Source: Blepharisma japonicum
Taxonomy: Eukaryota; Ciliophora; Heterotrichea; Heterotrichida; Blepharismidae
Assembly (NCBI GenBank): GCA_949751835.1
Contig: CATKHK010000066.1
Location: 124,001 to 188,000 of the forward strand
Length of the DNA: 64,000 nucleotides
Direction: 5' to 3'
Positions 53,604 through 64,000 of this stretch are shown in pieces. Position 1 is the stretch's first letter. Each line of letters begins with the position of its first letter. The translations under genes were made by a program, and so were the position numbers. The notes under the pieces are model-generated. The model did no database searches and was not told where the DNA came from. It worked only from the letters and a program-made list of their open reading frames with translations.

Positions 53604-54764
53604 TTAATCTACTATCTGTATAGCAATAGCGGTGGCCCCTCCCGTGATTTCGCAGGAAACCGCAACTCCTTTTTTGAGGCTTCTTTCTTTTAAAGCTAAG
53701 CTTAAAGTTAGCACCTGCCGAGCACTAGATGCGGCCATCGGGTCTCCAAGGGCTAATGTGCTTCCATTGATATTTATTAATTCTTCCTCTACGCCTGAAT
53801 ATTTGGAAAAAGCTAAGCCTAAAGCTGCATAATAATCGTTTACATCCCAAAGATTTACTTGTCGAAAGGTCCATCCTAGCTTATAAAGAAGTTTTTTGGC
53901 AGCTTCAGAGTTCGCTTTTGGAAAAGCATTAGATTTTATGGCTGCTTCTGCGGTGTCTACTATTTCTGCAATAGGAGTAAGTTCGAGGCTTTTTAGCTTT
54001 TCTTCAGAAACTAATAAGAGAGAGCAGGCGCCGTCAGCTGGAGTAGCTGCTGTATATGCATTAACAGTCCCTTGTTTATAATAAAGTGGCCTTGAAAAAT
54101 CATCCTTTTGTGTAACCTTGCCAAACAACTCGTCCATTGTTTCATTGCCAAATGGGAAAATTTCTTTTTCATGGTAATTTCTTGCATAGGCGATGTCTCT
54201 TTTTTTGTATTGATTTTTGGCTTGGAAGTCTTGGTCTCTTTTGGGTAGGGTTAATTCTACATTGGTTCGCTCTAAAATTATGCCGGCATGAGTATTATAA
54301 AAGGGATTGTGTAAGCCATCTTTTATATAGCAATCTTCAATAAGGATATCGCCTGTGCTAGGATCTCTGCCTTTTTTGACGTTGAAAGGAGATAAGGAGA
54401 CTGAGTCATAGCCACCACATAGGACCATGTCTGAGTAGCCTGAAGCGATTTCTTGGTAAGCTAAAATGACACTTTTAGAGCCTGAACAGTGGCCTTGAGA
54501 AATTGTAGTGCAGGGAATGTCGTTAGGCAGATTTGCGGCTAATAAAGCTTGTTTGGTGGGATTGTGGCCGAGGCCTGATTGGATTCCACAGCCAAAAATT
54601 GCGGAATTTATATCATGAGGCTTTATTTTTGTACTTGAGAAGACACCGAGAATGGAGTGCGCACAGAGAATAGGCGCTGGAATTTTAGAAAAAGTGCCAA
54701 CAAAAAATCCGAATGGGGTTCTTTTGCCAGCTACTAAGAATACTCTGTGGCTAGATTTTAGCAT
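53604..54764 (-). CDS. Thiolase-family protein with altered active site
   Basis: 386 residues, full thiolase length (fatty-acid/acetoacetyl-CoA thiolases are about 390). The fold is kept: R-T-P-F-G near the start, A-F-P-K-A-N-S-E, D-P-M-A-A-S. But catalytic positions differ: the nucleophile motif C-x-S-G is I-S-Q-G-H-C-S-G (His92 in place of Cys, Cys93 shifted by one). N-E-A-F is N-D-Y-Y, the G-H-P motif is G-D-P, and the C-terminal C-x-G-G-G is C-E-I-T-G-G. These changes together argue it is not a working thiolase. It may bind CoA esters, act as a regulator or have gained a new function. Confidence 0.8.
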   Translation of the reverse strand: MLKSSHRVFLVAGKRTPFGFFVGTFSKIPAPILCAHSILGVFSSTKIKPHDINSAIFGCGIQSGLGHNPTKQALLAANLPNDIPCTTISQGHCSGSKSVILAYQEIASGYSDMVLCGGYDSVSLSPFNVKKGRDPSTGDILIEDCYIKDGLHNPFYNTHAGIILERTNVELTLPKRDQDFQAKNQYKKRDIAYARNYHEKEIFPFGNETMDELFGKVTQKDDFSRPLYYKQGTVNAYTAATPADGACSLLLVSEEKLKSLELTPIAEIVDTAEAAIKSNAFPKANSEAAKKLLYKLGWTFRQVNLWDVNDYYAALGLAFSKYSGVEEELININGSTLALGDPMAASSARQVLTLSLALKERSLKKGVAVSCEITGGATAIAIQIVD

Positions 54765-54909
54765 CTTATCATTGTATTTATTAAAATGGCATAAAATATA
54801 TAATTTAATTCAAAAATATTAATAAGTAAAATTAACAATATAATAAGAGTCTGATTCTTATACAAAGAAAACCAGTATATAATGTCATACTGATAGAGCA
54901 TTTATAAAA

Positions 54910-55431
54910 TTAAATTAATCTTGCTGCCAACATGTGAGTAAATCTGGCATGAAGCAACGCATAAAGCCTATGAGGAAATACTCTTGCACAGATTCTACAT
55001 CTTGTCTTCTTTTTTCCTGTATAATTGGTGTCAAAACATACTCTTCCGTCTTCCATTATAAGGTCAAGATGGTGCTCTAAGGTATGCTTTGCATATTCAT
55101 TATTGTCAAATACTTTTGTTTTGCAGTAAAAGCAGGCAGGATGGATTTTTAAATGATGAGAAAGCTCATGCTTGCCTTCAAAATATTTGTCGCAGACAAC
55201 ACAAAGGTATTCTTGGCCTCCGTGAAATTTCATGTGTGTCATTACATCTGCTTGAGAAGGGTATGACATTTCACAAATAGGGCAGAGAAATTGGAAGTTA
55301 CCTTCTATCTTCATTATAGCTGATAGGTTAGTAAATAATAAATATACCTCTTTTAATGAAATTACAGAGGATAATTGCTCTCTTAAATGTGATAATTTAT
55401 TTTTTGAATAGAAAAAATAGAAGGGGGGCAT
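54910..55431 (-). CDS. Four-finger C2H2 zinc-finger protein
   Basis: 173 residues from the first ATG, or 134 if the second Met at 55314 (M-K-I-E-G-N-F) is the start, which keeps only the finger region. Four C2H2 fingers: C-P-I-C ... H-M-K-F-H, C-V-V-C ... H-L-K-I-H, C-F-Y-C ... H-T-L-E-H-H, and C-R-I-C ... H-A-R-F-T-H. Probably a DNA- or RNA-binding protein; no named family matched. Confidence 0.85.
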   Translation of the reverse strand: MPPFYFFYSKNKLSHLREQLSSVISLKEVYLLFTNLSAIMKIEGNFQFLCPICEMSYPSQADVMTHMKFHGGQEYLCVVCDKYFEGKHELSHHLKIHPACFYCKTKVFDNNEYAKHTLEHHLDLIMEDGRVCFDTNYTGKKKTRCRICARVFPHRLYALLHARFTHMLAARLI

Positions 55432-55919
55432 TTTGTTTAAATAATTTTTAAATTTGGCATTATAATTGAATTTTCTTAATCCAGGGATACTTTAGCACTA
55501 TAGAAAAGTAAAAATAAGGGTATTTTCTTTACTCAATCTTAAAGAGCAAACTTGCTTAATTACTCAAGAGTTGTTTTAAATTTTCTATAAATTCGTTTTT
55601 ATGTATATCAATAGAAACGACAATAATTAGATTTAATGCTATTATTCAAATAAATCTTAAATGGAGATCAAATACAATAATATTGTGTACTATTTATAAT
55701 TAAGTCATATCACTAATTGAAAATATAAAATTATTCTTTGGAAAAGACTTAGATAAATTATTAAATTCAAATTCTGACATATTTATAAGTTTTTATAAAT
55801 TATTTTGCAATAAGAATTTTTGAAAAATATTTTCTTTGAATAAGGACATAATAAATTATTTTAATTCTTAGCAAACTAATTTAAATTTCAGCAAACAGAT
55901 TTAATAAAAAAAATTCATC
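55432..55919. promoter_or_regulatory. AT-rich upstream region of MYB gene with a direct repeat
   Basis: 488 bp between divergent genes, no coding signal. Just before the MYB start, AGCAAACTAATTTAA (from 55870) and AGCAAACAGATTTAA (from 55890) form a 20-bp-spaced direct repeat. The second contains AACAG, which fits the MYB consensus C/T-A-A-C-N-G only loosely. Could be a binding site; not established. Confidence 0.35.
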
Positions 55920-56660
55920 ATGCGTCAAAAAACGACTAAAAACTCCAAATTTTCCATAAAATCATCCAAAGACTGCTACACAAAGCGCCGATCATGAACT
56001 TCTCAAGAAGATGAAGCTATTCGCAGGCTAGTCAAAGAAAATGGTATTAAGCAATGAACAGTGATATCTGAAAAACTCAGTCAGCAATTCAATACCCAAA
56101 GAACAGGAAAACAATGCAGAGAAAGATGGCATAATCACCTTAATCCAGGGATTAACAAGGACAATTGAAGCTTAGATGAAGAGCTTTGTCTCTTTGAAAG
56201 CCATGAAAAACTTGGAAATAAATGGGCAGAAATTTCAAAAATCCTGCAAGGAAGAACTGATAATTCCATAAAAAATCATTTTTATTCTACTCTGCGAAAA
56301 AGATTTCGCAAAATAAAAGGATATGATGGTACAAGAGATGATATTAAACAACATAACAAATTTTTATCAGCAAAAATATTAGGGTCGCTTAAAAAAATGA
56401 GCGAAAAAGAGCAAGGCAATGAAGCTTCTAAAAATTTAGATGAAAACAGTGCAAAGCATGAAGAAAAAATCGAGCACTCTGAAAGCTTTCTAGACTTTAT
56501 GCCACTTGAAGATAATGAGCTTATAATTACTGGACATCATATTTCAAATCCATATGTTTTAAATATGAGCAGCTACTACTACGAAGAAGCTCCAGCTGAG
56601 TTTCTATGGACAGAAGATCCATTCCTATCTGACGAAGTCTTTATGATTTCTTTGAAATAG
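55920..56660 (+). CDS. R2R3-type MYB transcription factor
   Basis: 246 residues from the ATG at 55920, with four TGA as Trp in the repeats. Two MYB repeats at about 25-80 and 80-130. R2: R-S-W-T-S-Q-E-D-E-A, K-Q-W-T-V-I-S and C-R-E-R-W-H-N-H-L. R3: W-S-L-D-E-E-L, K-W-A-E-I-S-K-I-L-Q-G-R-T-D-N-S-I-K-N-H-F-Y. The regularly spaced Trp residues that define MYB repeats are supplied partly by TGA. The acidic C-terminus (E-D-N-E-L, Y-Y-Y-E-E-A-P-A-E-F) may be an activation region. Ends in TAG. Confidence 0.92.
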
Positions 56661-56785
56661 GCATTTATGTAATATATCAATAATAAATTTATTATAAATT
56701 AATTTTCAAAAGTAATATAATTTTTACTGAGAAAGAATATAAGGTAAAATAATGATAATCAAATCTATCAATTAATACATTAGAG

Positions 56786-59700
56786 ATGGAGGAAAAAAAA
56801 GGCAAGAAAGCTCATCCAAAAAAACCAATTTCATCTTCCAGCTCATCGGTATCTGACGATGCAATGTCAAGTCTCAGCGATGATAATAGCGTTGAAGAGC
56901 AAAAAGATACCAAAAAGGATGAAACTCCCAAAAACTTTGCCAAAAAATATAATCCTTTGATCGTGCAATCTGAAGAAACTCAAGAGCAGGCTGCCATCTC
57001 TGAATATGACCCTAAAAATCTTCTTGATCATATTAAAGCAGGCTATTTTGCTTTAGAAGGTCATTTGTATGCTGAAATTGCAGATAGCAAGCCAATAAAC
57101 ACCAGCCAGCAAGACAAAGAGATGCCATTTTTAGGGAAAAATCTTCCTTGTCACCCCTCACAAGCGATTTTCATTGCCCAAGACCCAGATCGAATGAATT
57201 TATTAAAAGCCTTAATATCAGGCCCAGCCAATACTCCTTATTCTTACGGTCTCTATATATTTGATATCCTTCTAACTGAAAATTACCCTCAAGTTCCACC
57301 AACAATCGGTATATCAACAGGACACAAAGAAGCAAGGCTAAGTCCAAGTTTTGCTGAAAACGGAAGAGTTCATTGCCATCTACTCAATAATTGTGAAGGC
57401 AATACAGAAATCAGTTGGGATCCAGCAAATAGCAATCTCTACCAGCTTCTAATTACTATTCAAGCTTTAATACTTGACTCTGCAATTGTTCAAAAGCAAG
57501 CAGAATTTGAAGAGATGCTGATAGATTCTGATGAAAACATCGCCTATTCAAATGTCGTCAAATATGCAAATGCTAGATGGGGAATTTTGGAACCTTTGAG
57601 AAAATTGAAGGAAAATAATTATGAGCACTTTGCTGCAAGATTTTTTAGGATGAATAGGGGGAATATTAAAAATATGATAAATAAGTGGATTGAGGAAGCA
57701 AAAAATGATAGGATTGATTATAATAAAACTCTGCTTGTATCTGTGCATAACCCAGCAATTACCAATATTTTCACACAAAAAGGCTTCGGAGCTTGCTTGC
57801 AAGAACTTTTACCAGAAATCAGCACCCTGCTCGATGCTTTATCTGATTTCGATCCATGTGATGACTATACTGAAAGCTCAAGTTGCTCTGAAGACTACGA
57901 AGAGTCCAAGCAGCCTATTCTTTTGCGTGAAGCTTCTCAAAATGATCCCCAGCCCCCTGAAAGTAGTAGTCTTTATTACCAGACCCTGAAAGATTTAAGA
58001 TTTAACACCTATGATATTTATAACTCAGGAAACCATGTATGTCTAGACCAACTAGGAGGTAAAGAAGAAATGGCAAGCAGCCTAAATAGATACTCAAAAG
58101 AAATAAAAGTATTATCCCAGCATCTTCCTTGTGAGCCTACTGGCGCAGTTTTTGTAGTTATGGACACAGAAAGAATGGACTTAATGAAAGCTTTAATTTC
58201 GGGGACTGAAGACACCCCTTATGCCCATGGACTTTATGAATTCCATATAGCATGTCCTGGAAACTACCCCAAAAAACCTCCAGCAATGCGAATTGCTACA
58301 ACTGCAAAAGGGACTGTCAGATTTAACCCAAACTTGTATGATGATGGGTATGTCTGTTTGTCTATCATAAATACATGGGATGGTGATCCTAGTGAAAGGT
58401 GAAACCCAGGACATAGCAATATTTTGCAAGTCCTCTTGTCAATTCAAGTCCTTGTCATGGACAACATGGTCATCCAAAAAGAGCCCGAATTTGAGCATCT
58501 TGAGGTAAATTCACCTGAGAATATGGCTTATTGTAATATTGTGAAATATAATAATGCAAAATATGCCATTTTAGAGACTATAAAGCACCCACCTGAAGAA
58601 TTCAAAGAAATTGTATGGAGGCATTTTTCGTTAAAAAGAAACGCAATTATGAAGACTTTGGATGCTTGGATTGAGGATGCGAAATCGTATAAGATGAAAA
58701 TTACTAATAAAGAGGAGGATTATTTGGTAAAAGACCATAACCCAAAGACGATAAGTATGTTTAAGAAGCATGGATTTTATAATTTGTTAGTAAAGGTGAG
58801 GAATGAAATTTTGACTGAAATTGATAAACTGGAGATACTAGGAGAACCGAGGGTTTTATATGAAATGCTAGAAATACCTGATGAAAACGCAGAAGAGCCT
58901 TATACAAGGAGCTTGTCAGCTTATAGTTATAGCCATCAAGATCTGTTTGAGGCTGGAGGGTTTAGGCATAGCTTGTTTAGATATCTAGCACCAATAGGGC
59001 ATTTTAATAATGTAAAAGCAAGGTTCCAAGAAGAAAAAGATTTACTTACACAAAAGCTCCCATGTGTAGGAAATAATTCAATTTTTGTAGTGTCTGATAA
59101 CGAGCGATGGGATTTATTGAGGGTTTTGGTATCAGGACCATCAGGAACTGACTATTCAAGTGGCTTGTATTTATTTGACATTGTATGCACCAGCAGCTAT
59201 CCTGACGCACCTCCCCAAGTTATTTTAGTTACAAATGGCCGATGTAAAGTAAAATTCCATCACAATTTGACTGAGTCAGGAGAAGTTGTTGTGCCTTTAT
59301 TAACAGGGAAATGGAATTCAGACTGTCATATCTTAGATCTTCTTCTAGAAATTCAAGATTTATTTAAAACAAGTTATTCAGTCGAAACTTCTGACGAACT
59401 ATTACTAGAAAAATGAAAAACTGCCCAAGCCATCGTCCGGTACAACAATTTATGCTACGCTATAATAGACGTCATAAAAAATCCTCCCCAAGAATTTGCT
59501 GATATTATCCCTCAACACTTTGATTTCAAGAGTAAAGAGCTCACAAAAGATATAGAGAAATTTATATCAGAAGGCGAATCCTTAAAAACCTTCAACGATG
59601 AGCTATTGCCAAATCCTTATACAATTCAAACCTTCCAAGACCAAGGTTACACCAATTTACTAGGAGTTGCGCTAACAGAAATATCAGGACTAATTGAAGG

Positions 59701-59917
59701 ATCATTAGGAGAAAGCGATTATGATGAACAGTATGATGAGGACGAAGAAAATTATTCTAAGAAAAGTATTTCAAGCCAAAATGTGGCAATAAAAAAATAC
59801 TCGACAAAATATTCAAAAAGTGAGTCTAGTTCTGATTCTGATTCAGGGTCTTATTCGGAGTCCTCAGAAGATCTTCCTAAGAAAAAAGGGAAAAAAATTA
59901 ATTTAGGTATTAAATAA
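56786..59917 (+). CDS. Protein with three UBC (E2) domains, only the middle one catalytic
   Basis: 1043 residues with several TGA as Trp. An acidic Ser-rich N-terminus is followed by three UBC-like units at about 90-260, 420-600 and 740-900. Each keeps the UBE2O/BIRC6-type pattern F-I/V-x-x-D-x-x-R, L-I-S-G-P ... T-P-Y, G-L-Y-x-F-D. The middle unit has Y-V-C-L-S-I-I-N-T-W-D-G with Cys524 in the catalytic place, followed by W-N-P-G-H-S-N-I-L-Q-V-L. In unit 1 this reads R-V-H-C-H-L-L (His196, Cys shifted by one). In unit 3 it reads E-V-V-V-P-L-L, no Cys. So one E2 with two pseudo-E2s as likely regulatory or substrate-docking parts. The tail is acidic. Confidence 0.85.
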
Positions 59918-59923
59918 GGAAAA

Positions 59924-61552
59924 TTATTGAATTCCACCAGAAAGTAAAATTAATATTGCGGAGACGTTGTCACTGGTTAAACCATCAGCTACTGCTTGTT
60001 TTACGATATCCTTTATGATAAATTGAGGGTCTTGTTCGAATGGAGACATTTTTCGGATTTTTTGGCGGATTTGGAAGACTAAATCTTCGTTGGAAAAGGC
60101 TTCGAATAGTCCATCGCATCCTAAAACTATAAATTCATCCGTTTCTTTATTTATTTCTACTATTTCAATTTCAGGCTCTGCTATTACAAGCTCTCCAATT
60201 AGATCTTCATCTTCTAAACATTGGTTTTCTTTAAATTCAAAGTCGCCAAAGGCTCTTGAAACTGCTAATTTTCCTTGAACTCTTCCAAAGATCACATTTC
60301 CGCCGTTTTCTTCTATTCTTTTAGATTCATCTGGTAGATATGGTTTATGGTCTCTTGAAAGCTGCATTGGAATTCCATTTCTTGATAAAACTGCCCTGCT
60401 ATCTCCTATATTGCAAACTATTATGCGGCTTCCAATGATTAGCGAAATCACTGCTGTGGAGCCTACAGAGCTTGATTGAGCTTTATAAGTTTCATAAAAA
60501 AGCTGATCGCATTCTATACAAGATTTAGCAATTTGTCTTGGTCAATTATCGATTTCACAATTTTTTATATTTTTCTTGATAATCCTGTGAAGATTATTTT
60601 TCAAAAACTCCGAACATATTGATCCACCATGACCATCGTATACTGCATAATATGAAAGCGATTTTTCATTATCTATAAACAAATTATCAATAATTTGGTC
60701 AGCATCTTCCATTGTAGGTCTCATGCCTATCTCACTTCAATATCCAACATTAAATCTTGAGGTACTAAACTCTATTTCTCCAATTTTAAAATTTACCCCA
60801 GGCTGAAGCAAATATTTTTCTCCTTCTTTTAATTTTCTGAAAACTTCAGAGCCTTTTTCACAAAGATTCATAATCCAATGCTTATTATTTTCATAATATA
60901 TCTTTACCGACCGAGCATCTAATGCAGGAATAACTACATCACAGTCAGAAGAGCTTCCAATAATTATCGTTTTTCAGCCAATTTCAAGTGCAAGCATATT
61001 TGAAGACAGTCTAACCGATCTTATTTTTTTCGGCCACTTTATTAAAGATTTTTGTGCATTTCCCAAAGCTTGCTTATTTTCTTCACTCATATCAAGCGCT
61101 TGTATATTAGTGTGCAAAAAATCATCAAGTGTAAACTCTCCTATTGATTTAAGCAATAAATATTCATATTTAAATATATCTGCCCAGTTATCAGATAAAT
61201 TTACATCTTTTCCTTCAGTGACTTCAAGATCTATATTGTCTAATTTTATGATTTTGCCTAGTTCAAGGACTTCTGCTTCTTCAGGATTTTGCGGTATTTT
61301 TATTCAAGTTCCGTTAGAGCTGCCTAGATCAGTTAGGTAGTAGCCATTGCTGTATTCAATTTTGGCATGCCGAGTATCAAGTCCAACATTTTCTATAGAA
61401 ATGGTTAAGTTATCGACCTCTGGATTTCCTGATCCAAATTTTTCGCCTTCTGACTAATTTTAGTTTACATTCGGGTTCACATATATGAATCGTCCTTTGT
61501 ATTTGCCATCAATACATTTGAGGACTAAATCTTCTCTATTTGGGTTAGCCAT
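59924..61552 (-). CDS. PP2C phosphatase with two N-terminal FHA domains
   Basis: 537 residues after removing a 15-nt intron (61454-61468), with several TGA as Trp. The first FHA module (about 10-95) has H-A-K-I-E-Y and L-G-S-S-N-G-T-W. The second (about 165-260) has I-I-I-G-S-S-S-D-C-D-V-V, D-A-R-S-V-K-I. The PP2C domain (about 270-535) keeps metal-binding residues: R-P-T-M-E-D-A-D, V-Y-D-G-H-G-G, G-D-S-R-A-V, G-C-D-G-L-F-E and T-S-D-N-V-S. So it is likely active and targeted through pThr recognition by FHA domains. The second FHA domain lacks part of the usual S-x-x-H region. Confidence 0.88.
61454..61468 (-). other. 15-nt intron in FHA-PP2C gene
   Basis: Coding strand GTAAACTAAAATTAG, phase 0, with TAA and TAG in frame when retained. 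Removing it joins V-N-P-N to S-E-G-E-K-F-G, a normal FHA loop. Confidence 0.88.
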
Positions 61553-62107
61553 CTTTATTTGGCTCAATTTAAATAAAGATTAGGAGTGTTCACCTTGAGC
61601 ATCCACGATGAGCTGATAATTAAATTCAATCCATATAGGATTGCTAATGGTTCCAAGGATAAATTCTTCATTAAAACTCTTCTTTCCCTCAGGACTTATA
61701 GAGGCTCACAAAAGTGATTCTAAGACCAAAATAAACTCTTTAGTTTGCATTCTATAAATAATGCTTATTTGTCAGCACTAATGGTAAAAAGACTTTTGAA
61801 TCATTATAATCTGAAAGAAACCATGGAAGTAATTCATTTAAATCCAATAGAGAAGAACAACATATGGATAAAATTCATAGAGAGATTTCTCAAGGTGACC
61901 TGGAAGAACTCTATAACCTATGGGAAAGGCAATAACTGAAGGTCTTATAGCGTATCATCATTAGTTAGCTATTATGTGGCTTTAAAAACTATATAGAGCA
62001 AACCCAGAAATCACCCTTTTATTTTGGAAGAAATTAACTGATTTTCTCCACATTTCTAAAATTTGTTTTATTTATTTATTTTAACAAGAAAAATTTCATG
62101 ATTCTAA
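61553..62107. other. Intergenic region with several weak open frames
   Basis: 555 bp. A minus-strand frame from 61750 to 61580 (56 codons, one TGA) reads M-Q-T-K-E-F-I-L-V-L-E-S-L-L-W and then S-P-E-G-K-K-S-F-N-E-E-F-I-L-G-T. A plus frame around 61850-61930 (Q-H-M-D-K-I-H-R-E-I-S-Q-G-D-L-E-E-L-Y-N-L-W) and a longer plus frame (61745-61996, 83 codons) overlap each other. Coding character is uneven and no family is recognised. At best one is a short gene or a relic of a lost gene. Confidence 0.3.
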
Positions 62108-63499
62108 TTAAATGTTATTTTGAATATACACTTGTCTTTCACTAATAGTTTCTGGCAATAAATATGACAATGATCCTGCTATAAAGAAGCAGGCCCCACA
62201 TAGACCCAAGACGAGAAAATTTCCTACAAGTTCTTGTAAGATTCCGATGATCGGAGGTGTGATAACAGACGTCATCAAACACATTCCTGTAAGTCACCCC
62301 ACTCCTATTCCTCTAATATGTGTTGGATATAATTCTTGGGAATGTGTGTACATTGTAGAGGACCCAATCATTAAAAAGCAAGAAATTAAGCATGAAAATG
62401 TGTATATCTAAATAGGAATTACAATTCACAATTTGTCTGATGCCATAAATGGGTACATACAGATTCCTGCTAATATAAATCCTAGTGTTTCTGTTCCTCT
62501 TCTTCCTAAAGGTGTGTAAATCATAAATGCAGCAAAGCCACAGCCAGCCATCCCACCTACGTGGATATTACATATTTGTTGGATTAAAATAACAGTATAA
62601 GATTCCAAGGTAGAAGTTTTAGGCAGAATCATTGGCATAAATAATATCATCCCGAAGTAAGCAAAATTGCAAGTCAGGTATTGTATACTTTGAACTAAGG
62701 TAGAAGTGATATATGGTTTTTTAAATACACTAATTAAATTTTTTTCTCTTTCCACTTGGACTTCTGATTCAGGTTTTCTTGATTCATCAAGACTGACATT
62801 TGTATGATTTTTTCCATTAATTTTAGCAATCTGCTGCATCACTGCTTCTAGCCTTAAATCTCCTTTAGAATGTAAATACATCGGACTTTCTAATATTCCT
62901 TTTCTCAATCATATTAAAATCCCACTAAAAAATGTTCCCAATCATATCAAAATTACCCAGTCAGGAACAGATGCAAAATAAATAGCTTCAATAATAATTG
63001 CTACTAATATAGCAAGTCCTGTGCCAAAGCTATAGCCAATGTTCAACATTGTTATAACTCTCATATTGCTGGGAGGAATACTTTCCATTAGCACAGTAGA
63101 TGAGAGCGTCATGTCTCCACCAATTCCAAAGCCTATAATAAGCAAGCCAATAAGTATAACATATTCATATGGGAAAATGCTAATAATCATTCCTCCTAGC
63201 GCAGTCACAATTATTGTATTTCTATATACAGGAGCTCGACCAAGATATCCAATGAGATATGAAAATAAATAGCAGCCTAATAAAGTTCCAAGATTAAGTG
63301 ACATCGGAACAAGAGTTTTCAAAATTCCTTCAAGATCCTTGCTTTTATACATCATTATTGAAGTCGTTTCTGTCCAAATCATTGACGTTGTGACACCCTT
63401 TGTAGAAATTACAGCAAGACAATTAAAGTAGAGACGGGTTTGGTATTTTCCCCACCCAATTCTTTCAAGAGCTCTCTCAACAGGACCCGGTAGACTCAT
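62108..63499 (-). CDS. MFS transporter, SVOP/SV2-like
   Basis: 458 residues after removing a 15-nt intron (62408-62422), with several TGA as Trp. The sequence has about 11-12 TM helices and a central loop with R-E-K-N-L-I-S-V-F-K-K. Family features are G-F-G-I-G-G-D-M-T-L, E-S-P-M-Y-L, and the loop motif N-L-G-T-L-L-G-C-Y-L-F-S-Y-L-I-G-Y-L-G-R. It fits the synaptic-vesicle/organic-ion branch of MFS (SVOP, SV2, SLC22-like). Substrate unknown. Confidence 0.85.
62408..62422 (-). other. 15-nt intron in MFS gene
   Basis: Coding strand GTAATTCCTATTTAG, phase 0, ending in in-frame TAG when retained. The last TM helices continue in frame only after removal. Confidence 0.9.
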
Positions 63500-63695
63500 A
63501 AATATGGAATATCGTATACAAAAAAATACATTAGAAAGTCAAGTATTATAGTGCTGAATTAAAAAAGCAGGAAAATCTTTAATAAAATTTCTATTTTTGA
63601 TAAAATATAAATTATATTTTATTAATTTTGTGACATAAAAATTCAATAATGCTGCAAATTTTAAATGTTTTGAGAATGATTAAATAAAACTTTAT

Positions 63696-64000
63696 TTATG
63701 ATTTAAAATAATGATGCAATTCCTTTTGAAGCTTTAATCAACATTTTCCTGTTCTTATATGCTTATAAATTAATGCAAAAGTAGATTTATATGGATCACT
63801 ATAGGCTAAAGGAGGATACTCGCTACTCATATTATAAGTATCAATGTTTTCAATAAGCCCAATTAGCATCAAATTTGCATTCATTCCTCTCAATTCCTCA
63901 AGTATTTTCTTTTTAATATTTTCGCTATACTCAGTTATTGCATTTTCTACCATATATCTATAGGTCATATTTGTGTCATAAAATCCTTTATAAATTTCAG
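63696..64000 (-). CDS. Unknown protein, C-terminal part (5' end beyond window)
   Basis: About 101 codons visible, open to the window edge, with TGA as Trp near the end (T-G-K-C-W-L-K-L-Q-K). Content is mixed and polar: L-E-E-L-R-G-M-N-A-N-L-M-L-I-G-L-I-E-N-I, P-P-L-A-Y-S-D-P-Y-K-S-T-F-A-L-I-Y-K. I recognise no family. The rest of the gene lies downstream in coordinates. Confidence 0.6.

Overview
The window is nuclear DNA from a heterotrich ciliate, almost certainly Blepharisma (probably the macronuclear genome). Two independent signals support this. First, TGA is read as tryptophan in more than twenty genes, including at invariant Trp sites of kinase, RING-CH and SMN domains, while TAA and TAG remain stops. 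Second, the spliceosomal introns are only 15 or 16 nt long. Stentor shares the tiny introns but uses the standard code. The DNA is AT-rich, genes are packed on both strands with gaps that are often below 150 bp, and there are no operons. I see no rRNA, tRNA, CRISPR or transposase. A standard-code reading splits many genes at TGA. I rejoined them here, and all coordinates below are for the joined genes.

Layout. 1-10.5 kb: IFT52 (5' end outside the window), a CABLES-like cyclin-box protein, Snu13, a CFAP97-like protein, a RING-CH membrane E3, a PUF6/PUM3-type RNA-binding protein and an ER HYOU1/Lhs1-type chaperone. 10.7-18.6 kb: a prenylated ubiquitin-fold protein, the ribonucleotide reductase small subunit, an ARM-like protein, a seven-TM protein with a C-terminal RGS domain, a secreted Cys-rich/acidic protein and a REEP/Yop1 ER-shaping protein. 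18.6-27.9 kb: a giant fusion of pseudokinase, ANTH-like domain and TKL kinase, a DDX42-type helicase, a two-repeat ER membrane protein and a coiled-coil USP deubiquitinase.

28.8-34.4 kb is the most unusual part. It is a tandemly duplicated array of ubiquitin and ubiquitin-like genes: single-domain Ubls, ubiquitin-Ubl fusions, and several frameshifted or truncated copies. It lies directly downstream of the USP gene. The intact Ubls end in Arg/Lys-(Gly)-Cys instead of Gly-Gly.

34.6-49.6 kb: a divergent homeodomain protein, a 76-aa probable mitochondrial membrane protein, XPB/ERCC3, a DPH6-like protein, a membrane-tethered Cys-rich protein, an 83-aa Tudor-less SMN, a MORN protein, a coiled-coil protein, a catalytically dead acid-phosphatase homologue, a cyclic-nucleotide-type K+ channel, RpiB and a dual-specificity phosphatase. 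49.8-64 kb: an amino-acid transporter, a myristoylated CDPK, an EEF1A-type methyltransferase, a thiolase-like pseudoenzyme, a C2H2 protein, an R2R3 MYB, a triple-UBC E2-like protein, a double-FHA PP2C, an SVOP-like MFS transporter and a partial unknown gene.

Themes. The ubiquitin system is over-represented (RING-CH E3, CaaX Ubl, USP, Ub/Ubl array, triple UBC). Several enzymes keep their fold but have lost key residues (acid phosphatase, thiolase, NAK-like kinase, two of three UBC domains, probably DPH6). All assignments are from reading the translated sequence; no database search was run.
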